A stretch of 64,000 bases of DNA from G963677445 sp963678275 (GTDB lineage: Bacteria; Bacteroidota; Ignavibacteria; Ignavibacteriales; Melioribacteraceae), in assembly GCA_963678275.1 (NCBI GenBank), contig OY782765.1, forward strand, positions 4,340,001 to 4,404,000. Direction: 5' to 3'. Positions 1 to 9,095 of this stretch are shown piece after piece (positions within the stretch are counted from its first letter, which is position 1; each line of letters begins with the position of its first letter). The notes beneath the pieces were generated by a model that was given only the letters and a program-made list of their open reading frames with translations, searched no databases and was not told the DNA's origin. Both the position numbers and the translations under genes were made by a program.

Positions 1-1971
1 CTTGCTCCTTTACGCGCGCTCCTGAATGATATTGAACTCAGGGCAAATGAATATGCGGAAGTTTGTGGTTTACATTGTTTCAAATGGCATGGCGACGTTA
101 GCCAGAGAAATAAAATTAATGCGTTTACTTATCCATCTCAAATTCTTCTTACAACGCCTGAATCACTCGAAGCGATCTTGTTAAGGAAAGCGGGCTGGCA
201 GTATTTTTTTTCTGATTTACAGTCAATTATTATTGATGAAGCCCATAATTTTGCGGGCGTCGACCGCGGCAGCCATTTAATCTCTCTTCTTGAAAGACTC
301 GAATCAAAAACAGAAAAGAAACCCCAGAGAATAGCGGTGACCGCCACAATCGGAAATCCCGGAGAAATGTTAAAATGGCTGAGCGGCAGTCGAAGAAGCC
401 CTGGCAGGCATATCGCGGCAGAATCAATAATTAAAAAAGAACAGGATTTTTTGATCCATTATTTTTATGATGAATTTTTAGCTGACGGTTCGGAGATACA
501 AGCCGCATATAAACGATTGATTTTTTTGTATAACTCTATTCCGGGGAAAAAATCACTGGTATTCGGAGGATCGAGAACTAATTGTGAATCGATCGCCTCC
601 GCGATTATTAAATATAATTCTATCAGGAGCAGAGGTATTCCGGTTAAAGTGCGGACGCATCATTCCTCTGTCAGCAGGCATTACAGGGAAGAGGCGGAAA
701 GCAGAATAAAAATTAAAAATGATCTTGAAAGTGGAATCGATGGTATTATCAGCACATCAACATTGGAATTGGGAATTGATATCGGAGAGTTGGATCAAAT
801 CATTCAGTTAGACTCACTTTCAAGTTCCGGTTCCTTTCTTCAACGGGTCGGACGCACAGGTCGGAGGAAGGGAAAACCACAATATTTCAGGGGATTAATC
901 CTTAAGGAGGAGGATTTGGTTTTACTGAGCGCTGTGGTCAACCTGGGCATAAAAAAGATTTCAGAGAACCTGGACTTCCCCAAAAGATCTCTCCATATTT
1001 TAGCCCATCAGTTGATCTGTTTGAGTTTGCAAAATAATGGAATTTCGCCTGTCGCTGCATGGCAGATTTTATCAGCAGCTTATTGTTTTTCAGAGATACC
1101 GGAAAACCAATTCAGCGATTTGGTCTCCTATATGATAACAAATGATTTTCTTAGAGATGTTGATGGTGAATTGGTTGTTGGCGATGAAACGGAAAAACAA
1201 TTTTTAGGTTCAGGCTGGAAAAAGTTGTTCGCGGTTTTTGACACTGGTCCCTTGTATGAAGTTTTTAGTGAAAAAAAGCATGTTGGCAATTTGGATTCCG
1301 CCTTTGTTGAATCGCTTGACGCTCCTTTTCTCTTCGTGCTCGGAGGTCTTGAATGGGAAGCATATAAAGTTAAAACTGAAACGCACCAGGTTTTCGCTAA
1401 AAAAACAAAAGCCGGCAATGCTCCCCGATGGGTAACATTTCATGGTTTTGATGTGCCTTACGAAGTAGCGAAAGAAGCCGGTAAACTTCTTTTTTCCGGT
1501 TCAATTCCATATTTTTTAGACGATAACGCCAGATCCTGTTTTCATTCCGCACAGGTTGAAGTAGATAATCTTAACTGGGATGATAGACATTGGATCTCCT
1601 TTGATAGTATCTCAGAAATGTCTTTGTGGACTTTTAGCGGTGACAAAATAAACCGAACTCTGGCTAAATTACTTGATACCTTCGAATTGGGGAATTGCGT
1701 ATCAAATTATAAGAGCTTAACGATTAAGCCGATCAGGTCATCAGAAAAAATAAATTCAGAGGCTGTTTTAAATTTTATTTCAGAGCTAAAAGATTTTGAC
1801 TCTGATAAAAAAAGTGAAATTTGGGATAAAGTAAAAGAAAATATGAAACCGGTATATTTTTCCAAATTCACAAAATGTTTACCTGAAAAGTTAAGAACCG
1901 AAGCTTTATCTGAACGATCATTCGATTATTGCGGTCTCCTTTCGGAATTAAAAAGAATTGAAATAATATAA
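1..1971 (+). CDS. Lhr-like DEAD/DEAH-box helicase, 5' end outside window
   Basis: The reading frame is open from base 1, so the gene starts upstream; 656 residues are visible. Superfamily 2 helicase motifs occur in order: TTPESLE, the Walker B box IIIDEAHNF (about residue 75), AVTATIG (motif III), then in the second RecA domain GIDIG (motif V) and QRVGRTGRR (motif VI). The phrase DEAHNFAG followed by RGSHLISLLERLE, and a long C-terminal region past motif VI, resemble the Lhr (large helicase-related) class, ATP-dependent 3'-5' helicases linked to DNA repair. The C-terminal 300 residues have no motif I can name. The assignment to Lhr rather than another DEAD/DEAH protein is inference; that it is a helicase is clear. 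Confidence 0.85.
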   Translation, partial: LAPLRALLNDIELRANEYAEVCGLHCFKWHGDVSQRNKINAFTYPSQILLTTPESLEAILLRKAGWQYFFSDLQSIIIDEAHNFAGVDRGSHLISLLERLESKTEKKPQRIAVTATIGNPGEMLKWLSGSRRSPGRHIAAESIIKKEQDFLIHYFYDEFLADGSEIQAAYKRLIFLYNSIPGKKSLVFGGSRTNCESIASAIIKYNSIRSRGIPVKVRTHHSSVSRHYREEAESRIKIKNDLESGIDGIISTSTLELGIDIGELDQIIQLDSLSSSGSFLQRVGRTGRRKGKPQYFRGLILKEEDLVLLSAVVNLGIKKISENLDFPKRSLHILAHQLICLSLQNNGISPVAAWQILSAAYCFSEIPENQFSDLVSYMITNDFLRDVDGELVVGDETEKQFLGSGWKKLFAVFDTGPLYEVFSEKKHVGNLDSAFVESLDAPFLFVLGGLEWEAYKVKTETHQVFAKKTKAGNAPRWVTFHGFDVPYEVAKEAGKLLFSGSIPYFLDDNARSCFHSAQVEVDNLNWDDRHWISFDSISEMSLWTFSGDKINRTLAKLLDTFELGNCVSNYKSLTIKPIRSSEKINSEAVLNFISELKDFDSDKKSEIWDKVKENMKPVYFSKFTKCLPEKLRTEALSERSFDYCGLLSELKRIEII

Positions 1972-2076
1972 TTTTCACGAAAATGAATTTTGTAATTCAT
2001 AAGATAGTTTAGGTGAATTAAGATTCATCCCGGAAACAATCAAATAAAAAACCAATAAACCCGAAAAGAAAAGAGC

Positions 2077-3621
2077 ATGAGCGAAAACAAAGAGCCGCGC
2101 GAAATAAAGAGCATTGAAGTAGTTTATATTAAACCGAAAGACTACGAAGCCATTAAGATGGCGATGATTGAAGCATATTCCAATATGCCTGAAATCTACT
2201 GGAAGGAAGATCACATAAAAACGCTGATCAAAAAGTTTCCCGAAGGGCAGGTGGGGATAAAAGTAAACGATGAACTGGCAGGCTGCGCCTTTTCAATTAT
2301 TGTTGATTATGCCGATTTTGATGAAAAACATACATACAGGGAAATAACCGGAACATATAGTTTTGATACTCACGATCCGAAAGGGAATGTCCTTTATGGT
2401 ATTGATATCTTTATCAGGCCAAAATTCAGGGGACTCAGGCTTGGAAGGAGGCTTTACGATTACAGAAAAGAACTTTGTGAAAAGCTGAATCTTGAAGGAA
2501 TTGTTTTTGGAGGCAGAATACCAAATTACCATAAATACTCCAATGAGATAACGCCCAAAGAATATATCGAAAAAGTCAGGAAAAAAGAGATTCATGATCC
2601 TGTTCTTGATTTCCAGATGTCCAATGATTTTCATCCGCTGAAAATTCTTCAGGGATACCTGGAGGGAGACAAGGAATCAAAGGAATACGCGGTTCTGCTT
2701 GAATGGAATAACATCTATTATGAGAAGCCGACCAAAAAAGCGACAACAAAAAAAACTATCGTAAGACTCGGTCTGGTTCAATGGCAGATGAGGTTGTATA
2801 AAAATCTTGATGAACTGATGCAGCAGGCAGAATATTTCGTGGACGCGGTATCAGGTTACAGGGCCGATTTCGCGTTATTCCCCGAACTTTTTAACGCCCC
2901 CCTTATGTCGGAATATAATCATCTTTCCGAACCTGAAGCGATCAGAAAACTGGCTGAATATACAGAAGAGATAAAAAACCGCTTTTCTGATCTCGCTATT
3001 TCATATAACATCAATATTGTCACCGGCAGTATGCCGGAACTGGTTAATAACCAGCTCTATAATGTTGGATATCTATGCAAGCGGGACGGGGGAGTTGAGC
3101 GGTATGAAAAACTCCATGTGACCCCCGACGAGGCAAAGGTATGGGGACTTCAGGGGGGCAGCTCTTTCCGCACTTTCGACACCGACTGCGGGAAAATAGG
3201 CATATTGATCTGTTACGATATTGAATTTCCCGAACTAAGCCGGATATTGTCCAGCGAAGGGATGGACCTCCTTTTTGTCCCGTTTCTGACCGATACACAA
3301 AACGGATATTCCAGGGTGAGAAACTGCGCCCAGGCCAGAGCTATTGAGAATGAATGTTATGTGGCCATAGCCGGTAGCGTGGGCAACCTGCCGAAGGTTC
3401 ATAATATGGATATTCAGTATGCCCAGTCGATGGTTTTTACTCCCTGTGATTTTTCATTCCCCACAAATGGCATCAAAGCTGAAGCCACCCCCAATACGGA
3501 AATGATACTTATCGCGGATGTTGATATTGATATGCTGAGAGAATTAAACCAGTTTGGAAGTGTAAGAAACCTGAAGGACAGAAGAACCGACCTTTATAAG
3601 ATCATTCATAAAGGCAAATGA
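2077..3621 (+). CDS. Bifunctional GNAT acetyltransferase / carbon-nitrogen hydrolase
   Basis: The 514-residue protein joins two enzymes. Residues about 12-150 are a GNAT fold; the acetyl-CoA loop is in the stretch IFIRPKFRGLRLGRRLYD. Residues about 228-510 are a nitrilase-superfamily amidohydrolase with the full Glu-Lys-Cys triad: E270 in FPELFNAP, K345 in YEKLHVTP and C379 in LICYDIEFPE. The linker around residue 220 is rich in Lys and Thr. This fusion is a known architecture in Bacteroidota and others. The amide substrate and the acetyl acceptor cannot be told from sequence. The gene begins 105 bases after the helicase on the same strand, with AGAAAAGAGC before the ATG as a weak ribosome binding site. 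Confidence 0.9.
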   Translation: MSENKEPREIKSIEVVYIKPKDYEAIKMAMIEAYSNMPEIYWKEDHIKTLIKKFPEGQVGIKVNDELAGCAFSIIVDYADFDEKHTYREITGTYSFDTHDPKGNVLYGIDIFIRPKFRGLRLGRRLYDYRKELCEKLNLEGIVFGGRIPNYHKYSNEITPKEYIEKVRKKEIHDPVLDFQMSNDFHPLKILQGYLEGDKESKEYAVLLEWNNIYYEKPTKKATTKKTIVRLGLVQWQMRLYKNLDELMQQAEYFVDAVSGYRADFALFPELFNAPLMSEYNHLSEPEAIRKLAEYTEEIKNRFSDLAISYNINIVTGSMPELVNNQLYNVGYLCKRDGGVERYEKLHVTPDEAKVWGLQGGSSFRTFDTDCGKIGILICYDIEFPELSRILSSEGMDLLFVPFLTDTQNGYSRVRNCAQARAIENECYVAIAGSVGNLPKVHNMDIQYAQSMVFTPCDFSFPTNGIKAEATPNTEMILIADVDIDMLRELNQFGSVRNLKDRRTDLYKIIHKGK

Positions 3622-3799
3622 GGTCCGCGGGGAATTTAACGTAAGTAATTTGTGAGCGCTCCGAGAGCTGCTCCATTCGTGGCTGCCCGCGGGAAGGGGA
3701 TTAGAAGATTGCGCTCATTCCAAAATATTTGCCTGTTGATTTTTGGTTAAAATCCGTTTTCTTTAAAGTACGTTTAATGATACAATAAAAGGTACTATA

Positions 3800-4480
3800 A
3801 TGATAAATATTAATCTTGATAGTGATATTACAGGGCTCCTGACATCACGTATATTGAAATGCAACTAATTTATCATTTTCTGTCATTAAAATGACAAAAT
3901 AGTAACAGTAAGAACATTTCGTTATCCTCTCTCAATATTGTTTTTATCTTATTTTTTTGCAGTCTTGACTTTTTTGTTACTTTTTGTGTCAAGACAAAAA
4001 GTAAGGGCATATTTTACAAAATATATTTGGTAAGATTAATGACAATCCCATTTGTTCTCACTTTGCAAGCTTAGGTGATTTTCAAATTATATCACGCAAA
4101 GAAAAATTATAAACTATATTCTTTTTAACAAAATTTCAAATATAAGTCGCATACGTATATACGCATACAAAAAATCTATGTTGTTTTATTTCAACACTTT
4201 ATGTTTCTGATGTCAGGAGCCCTGTATTAAGCCGTTATCTGAGTTCCGGGCAAACGCGGCAATTTTTGTAAAACATGTTAAAGAAACTAAAAGACCCCTG
4301 GTTCTAACGCAGAGAGGAAAGAGCGCGGTCGTTTTATTAGATGTGTCTGAATACCAGTCGATGTTGGATAAAATTGATTTATTGCAGAAGATTCAAATAG
4401 CGGAAAAACAAGTTGAGGATGGGAAAACATACCCATACGATGAGATATTTAATATTCTCGAGGCAAAATACAAACAATGA
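3800..4480 (+). pseudogene. Phd/YefM-family antitoxin, split by a MITE-like insertion
   Basis: The first ten codons (MININLDSDI) lie at 3800-3829. The rest resumes at 4229 as KPLSEFRANAAIF and runs to the TGA at 4478. Removing the 394-bp insertion plus one copy of its 5-bp target duplication restores one continuous frame of about 93 residues that reads as a Phd/YefM antitoxin: an N-terminal DNA-binding part (PLSEFRANA, then RPLVLTQRGKSAVVL) and a C-terminal toxin-binding helix (EYQSMLDKIDLL). In the present sequence translation stops inside the insertion, so no full antitoxin is made. The stop overlaps the start of the toxin gene by ATGA. Confidence 0.9.
3831..4224. mobile_element. 394-bp non-coding insertion (MITE-like) with 17-bp perfect terminal repeats
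   Basis: The ends are exact inverted repeats: CAGGGCTCCTGACATCA at 3831-3847 and its complement at 4208-4224. The flanks carry a 5-bp direct repeat TATTA (3826-3830 and 4225-4229), the mark of a transposition event. The interior is AT-rich with no ORF of note. It includes a hairpin (3962-3997) with arms GTCTTGAC and GTCAAGAC around a T-rich loop, a pattern I recognise from intergenic DNA of Bacteroidota. It must have been moved by a transposase acting in trans; none is encoded here. The IS family is not assigned. Confidence 0.88.
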
Positions 4481-4843
4481 GAATCTTCCGGACAGAATTT
4501 GCCAAAGATAAATTAGAATTTTATGCGGACTTTATTGCTCAGGATAATCCTGTGGCTACATGGAAATGGATTGAAACAATACAGAAAAATGTAGAAAGGT
4601 TAATATATTTTCCACAATCGGGGCCGTATTGTCCCTGAAATTAACCGACGAGAAATCAGGGAGATTATTGAAGGAAATTATAGAATAATTTATAAGATAA
4701 AAAATGAAGAAATAACCATATTAACTGTAAGGCATGGAAAACAGCTTTTAAACCTTGATGTTTTTAATTCAATCGAATTGTATTCCGGAGTCTGTAAGAG
4801 GGACTTCGGTAAATTAACTTGCTTTATATATGAAAGCCTGTAA
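4477..4843 (+). pseudogene. ParE/RelE-family toxin, frameshifted
   Basis: The ATG overlaps the antitoxin stop, the usual TA arrangement. The first frame (MRIFRTEFAKDKLEFYADFI, then QDNPVATWKWIETIQ) stops at the TGA at 4636 after 53 codons. Continuing one frame over from the run of four G at 4619-4622 gives GRIVPEINRREIREIIEGNY, then RIIYKIKNEEITILTVRHG, the conserved C-terminal half of ParE/RelE toxins, to a stop at 4841. One extra G in the GGGG run explains the break. The toxin is therefore inactive unless the frameshift is bypassed, which fits loss of its antitoxin next door. Confidence 0.87.
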
Positions 4844-4903
4844 AGATATTTCAGTGAATTATTTTCAACCGGCAGGCCAATTCCCGCCGGTTATTTATTA
4901 AAA

Positions 4904-5329
4904 CTATTCGGAAACTATTTTATATGTATGGGTAATTTCCATTGCTTTTTCGTACATTTTTGTAACGCCGCAATAGTTTTTCTGGGATAATTCTATCGCC
5001 CTTTCAACATCTTTTTCTTTGATATCTTTTCCGTAGAATATATACTCGATATTCATCTTTGTGTATACTTTCGGATGTTCTTCGGTCTGATCGGCTGTTA
5101 TATTTATTTCGAAGTTATCCAGTTTCACACGTTTTTTCTTTAGTATCGAAACAACATCGCTGCCGGTGCAGCCGCCGAGAGAAAGAAGCATAAGTTCTTT
5201 TGGCCTTATCGCGCCATCTTTGCCGCCAAAATTATCGGGGCCATCCATCATTACCCAGTGTCCCGAGTCGGTAATTCCCGCGAAAGATATTCCGTTTACC
5301 TGTTTAATATTCGCTTTTACTTCAGCCAT
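4904..5329 (-). CDS. OsmC/Ohr family protein
   Basis: A 141-residue protein starting at the ATG that follows GGAGG by seven bases (MAEVKANIKQVNG). Two cysteines sit in the family positions, in LLSLGGCTGSDVV and in QKNYCGVTKMYEK, as in the redox pair of OsmC/Ohr thiol peroxidases that reduce organic hydroperoxides. The length matches the family. It stands alone on the minus strand, beside the dead TA locus. The exact substrate (organic peroxide or another electrophile) is not shown by the sequence. A TTG four codons upstream is in frame but lies inside the ribosome binding site region. Confidence 0.88.
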   Translation of the reverse strand: MAEVKANIKQVNGISFAGITDSGHWVMMDGPDNFGGKDGAIRPKELMLLSLGGCTGSDVVSILKKKRVKLDNFEINITADQTEEHPKVYTKMNIEYIFYGKDIKEKDVERAIELSQKNYCGVTKMYEKAMEITHTYKIVSE

Positions 5330-5341
5330 TATTTCCTCCAA

Positions 5342-6409
5342 ATTTATATTTTCTTCTGTTTTCCAAATTTGATCTGTTACGCAAAATACAAATGCCGCTG
5401 ATAAAATGCCGGAATAAATTGTTTTACCACTGACAAATATTCTGTTTCGGTAAGATGTTTTTTGTACAAAAACGTTTCAGGAATTATTTTCCTGATTAAA
5501 AGTGGATTATATAATTTAAGAACTCCTGATCCCGTATATAAAAAACAATAACTTACATGGATTAATTCGCAAAATAAAAACAAAGAAAATTTGATACGGA
5601 AACAACTTGGGCAGATATCTTTTTATCTTATCGAATAATGTTTAGAACCAATACATCAACATTGTATTATTTCCAAAAATGATATAATTTGAACGCCTTT
5701 TTGTGCATCTCCTACAGAGATGTTTTTCATGTTGTCTATCATATTCTACCCCAGGGGGACTATCGCAATAATGGGAACCTCTACAAGGTTCTTTTTATCT
5801 CATTTGCCTTGTATAGGCAACATTATTGTAGAAAATTGTTAACACCATAAGACAAAATCCTTGTAGAGGATTCACAAACCACCCCGGATAATCAAATACC
5901 TTAAGACATCCCTGATAAACCCAGATCAATAGAATTTTAAATTTTTGACACATCATTTATGGTGAAATAAGGGTTTTGTAACGTAAAAGATGGATAACAA
6001 CTTTTTAGAGTATTTTCCAAAATTTCCGCGATTTCATTTTGCGAGAGGTAAGGAGTTCTGAATTTAAGAAATATGAATAAGGGCTTTATTTCCTCAGGGT
6101 TGCTAATTTTTCTAAATAATTGAATTGTATCATTATTTGTGTATTCCTATTTTATTCGTTCATTAGGAGCTGATTCTGCCGTTAGGAGATTATGCATTCC
6201 GTTCATTGGGCTAAAGCCCCCTGAGGTGATCGGGCGATTACACAAACATCCGGCCTGAAGACGGGAGTTATTTTGAATAATAATCATCAATGTCCCTATC
6301 AATCGTTAATTGAAATTTTGCCATTTTGCGTTGAATTTGACTTCTTAAGGACTACTCTTACTCATTTTTAAGTATATTGCTGTTTTGATATTTTGTTATT
6401 TAGGAAATT
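5342..6409. repeat. Gene-free stretch with dispersed repeats
   Basis: I see no credible gene in these 1.07 kb. The stretch holds several pieces shared with other intergenic regions: 5535-5580 matches 40165-40215 on the opposite strand; 6020-6070 (AAATTTCCGCGATTTCATTT, then AAGGAGTTCTGAAT) matches 39905-39960 in reverse; 5700-5790 (ATCTCCTACAGAGAT, ACCCCAGGGGGAC) matches 15520-15600; 6205-6275 belongs to the 'GGGCTAAAGCCC...CCGGCCTGAAGGC' family; and 6318-6355 is a copy of the 'CCATTTTGCGTAGAATTTA' repeat. Confidence 0.6.
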
Positions 6410-6916
6410 ATGAAAAAATTTCAGGTGGCATTCGGACTGGCCTTACTCGCGGCGGCCCTCGTAAGATTATTTATACCCGACTACGGGTTCTTGAATACAG
6501 TTGCGCTGAGCATTATTGTCTTTTCATTAATCGGTGTGTATTATACAATTGGGAGTGGAAATAAATGGGTGTTGTTCCTTCTGGCCGCGCTTTTTAACGG
6601 AAGCATATTGGCGCTGGTATTAAACAACAATGAAATACTGGAAAAGAATTTGATATACTTTCCCTCATTCCTTATTACATTAGGCGCCGGATTTTTGATG
6701 ATCTTTTTTGATGACACCGGAAAAAGAACAAATCTTCTGGCCGCTGTCATTTTTTACCTGCTGGGGGCATTAAGTTTCTTTTTCGGAAAAAGCAGCGGCA
6801 TACTTAACTATTTTAACTCTATGGCAGCTTCTCTTCTCGGGCTTTTCCCTATTCTGGTAATTATAGGGATTATTATTTTTCTTCTGAGGCGTTCGAAGGG
6901 GAAAAATAACCCTTAA
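6410..6916 (+). CDS. Integral membrane protein of unknown function
   Basis: A 168-residue, strongly hydrophobic protein with about six transmembrane stretches (near residues 5-22, 27-47, 52-70, 83-101, 108-126 and 138-160) and a short basic tail RRSKGKNNP. An AGGA box precedes the ATG. I do not recognise a family. It converges with the anti-sigma gene and overlaps its 3' end by 44 bases. Confidence 0.7.
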   Translation: MKKFQVAFGLALLAAALVRLFIPDYGFLNTVALSIIVFSLIGVYYTIGSGNKWVLFLLAALFNGSILALVLNNNEILEKNLIYFPSFLITLGAGFLMIFFDDTGKRTNLLAAVIFYLLGALSFFFGKSSGILNYFNSMAASLLGLFPILVIIGIIIFLLRRSKGKNNP

Positions 6917-8006
6917 GGAAAGTTCTGCCTGTTGGTTGCACCGAGCCTGATACCGGTTCAGAAGTAACAGTGATCGAATCAATTTTATCCGGTTCAAAAC
7001 GTGGCAGGTCTTGTACCTCCCGGAACTTCGCGTTTGAAAATTTACTGAATACTCCGGCTGTTTCGCGAAGCCGTCCGCTATAAAACCATAACTGAAAGGC
7101 GCGGTTTTCCCCTGGTGAAGGAAGTTTTTCGAGCTGAAGCAAACCCTTTCTCTCTTCGAAATTTACCATCAGGCGTCCATATCCGTCAGGTATGCCGGGT
7201 GCGGGATAGAGATTAATGGTTTCAATTCCCTCACTGCTGAAAAATTCAATCAGTGAGAGATAATTATTCCTGAATAAAGTATTTGCCTCTGAATCCTCAC
7301 GCAGCTTTTTGATTTCTTTTCTCACTTCTGTAACTTCATCGGAAAGTCCGGTATGCATATAAAAAACAAAAGCTATAATGGCTACAAAAAGAGTGATAGC
7401 CACAAAGACCGGAATCCAGAAATTTTTTATCCCTAAACCATCTCCCGATGTTTCCTCTCTGAATTTCTGTCTCCTTTCTTTCAGTTTCCTTGTCAGAGTG
7501 CTTTCACCCTCATCAGTTTCTTCAGTCTCCTGCTGTTTCAGGCCGGGGAATGGAGGTGGCGGAGGTGGCGGAGCTCCCTGTGGTACCGCGCCTTCCTGAT
7601 GAAATGGCAAATCGATTGCGTGTGCTTTCTCCGGTTCCCTTAAGGGAGGCTGGATTTCCTCTCCCCGTGGAGGAAGTTGATTCTGTTCTACCTGCTCAGG
7701 TTTAACTTCAGGTGGTTTTTCATTTTCTTTATTTATCTCAGGCTTTTTTTCCTCCTTAACGTTTTTCTTTTTATCTTTTTGGAGGTTCATAAGTCTCTTG
7801 GCAACTCTCGATTTTACCTTTTTATCAGGATTTTCCATCTTAAGGGTGGTTGGCACAAGCGCCATAATATTCTGAATCTCACCGAGAGCGCCTTCCGGTA
7901 GTTCGCCGCCGCCTTTTATATAATCGGTAAAATACTTGTAATTCTGGTTATCCATGCAGCCGGAGGCGAAAGCGCTTATCATTTCATGCTGTATTGAATC
8001 TGCCAT
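6873..8006 (-). CDS. RskA-type anti-sigma factor
   Basis: The protein has 377 residues. The N-terminal part (about 1-85) is the cytoplasmic, sigma-binding region. A Lys/Glu-rich then Pro-rich linker follows (about 85-165, with runs of Pro near GAPPPPPPPFPG). One membrane span lies near residues 196-216 (FWIPVFVAITLFVAIIAFVF). The C-terminal extracytoplasmic domain carries AFQLWFYSG, AGVFSKF and ITVTSEPVSGSVQPTG, hallmarks of the anti-sigma-K factor RskA C-terminal domain. Its ATG lies one base after the sigma stop, so the two are translationally coupled. It should hold the sigma factor at the membrane until a signal, probably proteolysis, releases it. The long Pro-rich linker is longer than usual for the family. 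Confidence 0.88.
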   Translation of the reverse strand: MADSIQHEMISAFASGCMDNQNYKYFTDYIKGGGELPEGALGEIQNIMALVPTTLKMENPDKKVKSRVAKRLMNLQKDKKKNVKEEKKPEINKENEKPPEVKPEQVEQNQLPPRGEEIQPPLREPEKAHAIDLPFHQEGAVPQGAPPPPPPPFPGLKQQETEETDEGESTLTRKLKERRQKFREETSGDGLGIKNFWIPVFVAITLFVAIIAFVFYMHTGLSDEVTEVRKEIKKLREDSEANTLFRNNYLSLIEFFSSEGIETINLYPAPGIPDGYGRLMVNFEERKGLLQLEKLPSPGENRAFQLWFYSGRLRETAGVFSKFSNAKFREVQDLPRFEPDKIDSITVTSEPVSGSVQPTGRTFLKGYFSPSNASEEK

Positions 8007-8007
8007 A

Positions 8008-8589
8008 TCAGGATTCCGCCAGTAAGTTTTCTTTTAGATTATTTAACGCGGTCATAACTTTGTTTCTTACAGTTTCAACGGGAATATTGAGCTGTCCCGA
8101 AATCTGGTTGATAGTATAACCTTCATACCAGGCAAGCCCGATAACATAACGCTGAGCGTCTGTGAGTTTGGAGAGCGCTTTTTCCATTTTGGGCTGGAGG
8201 GCGATAGCGGTGGCATAATCAAGATTATCCATCGCTTTATCGAGAACCGGCAAAATATAAAATTCCTCATATTCATCCGTATAATTTTCCAGTTCTTCGG
8301 TAGCCATGCGGCTGCGGCGAAGAGTGTCAACAGCCTTGTTCCGCGCCAACTGAACCATCCATACATATACATTGCCGGTTTCAAAATCGAAGGCGTCAGG
8401 TCTTTTCCAGAGTATCGCGAATACATCCACCAGAATTTCTTCAGCCGTTTTTTCATCGGGGGCAATTTTTTTAATCAGTGTAAAAAGCAGAGGGGAATAA
8501 CGGTCATATAATTCCTCCAGCGCGCGCGAGTCATATTTCCGCACTTTCTTCATTACTTCAAGATCTGATAAATCGTTGTATTTACCCAA
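8008..8589 (-). CDS. ECF (SigK-like) RNA polymerase sigma factor
   Basis: A 193-residue sigma-70 family factor. Region 2 is at about residues 12-95 (ALEELYDRYSPLLFTLIKKI, EEILVDVFAILWKRPDAFD, WMVQLARNKAVDTLRR). Region 4 is at about 130-185 (LSKLTDAQRYVIGLAWYEGY, then a helix-turn-helix ending IPVETVRNKV). The only usable start is a TTG with AGGA upstream; later Met codons would cut into region 2. It is paired with the anti-sigma gene downstream, as SigK/RskA pairs are. The regulon is unknown. Confidence 0.9.
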   Translation of the reverse strand: MGKYNDLSDLEVMKKVRKYDSRALEELYDRYSPLLFTLIKKIAPDEKTAEEILVDVFAILWKRPDAFDFETGNVYVWMVQLARNKAVDTLRRSRMATEELENYTDEYEEFYILPVLDKAMDNLDYATAIALQPKMEKALSKLTDAQRYVIGLAWYEGYTINQISGQLNIPVETVRNKVMTALNNLKENLLAES

Positions 8590-8833
8590 TTTGCGTTTAA
8601 TCCTGTGTTAAACAAAAATTAAATTTAAAGTTAACAAAATTAATATGCAACCGCCATTAATCCGGGTAGTATAAAAAGATAATTCCAGAGTTTGGTTTAT
8701 TGAGTTTGATTGCCGGTAATTTATTGGATAAGGAATGATTTGTAAATTTTAACAAAATCTCCGGCCTGAAGGCGCGGAGTTATTTTAAACTCAATTTTGT
8801 AAAAGCCTGATATCCTTAAACATATTAATCATA

Positions 8834-9084
8834 AACTGGCAAGCCAGAGACAATGAGGAATTAGGAATTACGAATTAGGAATTACGAATTAGGAATTGAC
8901 TTTCCCCAGGTATTACCAATTATTTATCATTCCGGTTTTTTGCGTCTTTTGCAAAAAGACCATCCAGAGGCAGGCAGGCCGGAATCTAATGCCAAATTTT
9001 ACTGGCAATCAGATAAAAACTTTTCCATTTTGCGTAGAATTTAACTCCTTACGGAATAATCATAAACTGGGCGAGCCAGAGACA
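8834..9084 (+). repeat. R1 composite repeat, copy a
   Basis: A ~220-bp unit that begins at the hairpin ACTGGCAAGCCAGA, passes through GGAATTGACTTTCCCCAGG and CCAGAGGCAGGCAGGCCGG, and ends with TTCCATTTTGCGTAGAATTT plus CTCCTTACGGAATAAT. Other long copies are at 32489-32710 (+), 50591-50790 (-) and 50984-51220 (-). The last 40 bp also occur alone near 6318, 10318, 14578, 15445, 15711, 19135 and 41717. Confidence 0.85.
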
Positions 9085-9095
9085 GATGCGACCAA

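Noticed and set aside
3961..3997. GTCTTGAC...GTCAAGAC hairpin as a terminator
   Set aside because: It lies in the middle of the MITE, has no clean T-run on either side, and its arms are short with a long loop.
5377..5583. 68-codon minus-strand frame in the gene-free stretch
   Set aside because: Part of it is a dispersed repeat shared with 40165-40215; no start signal and no family resemblance.
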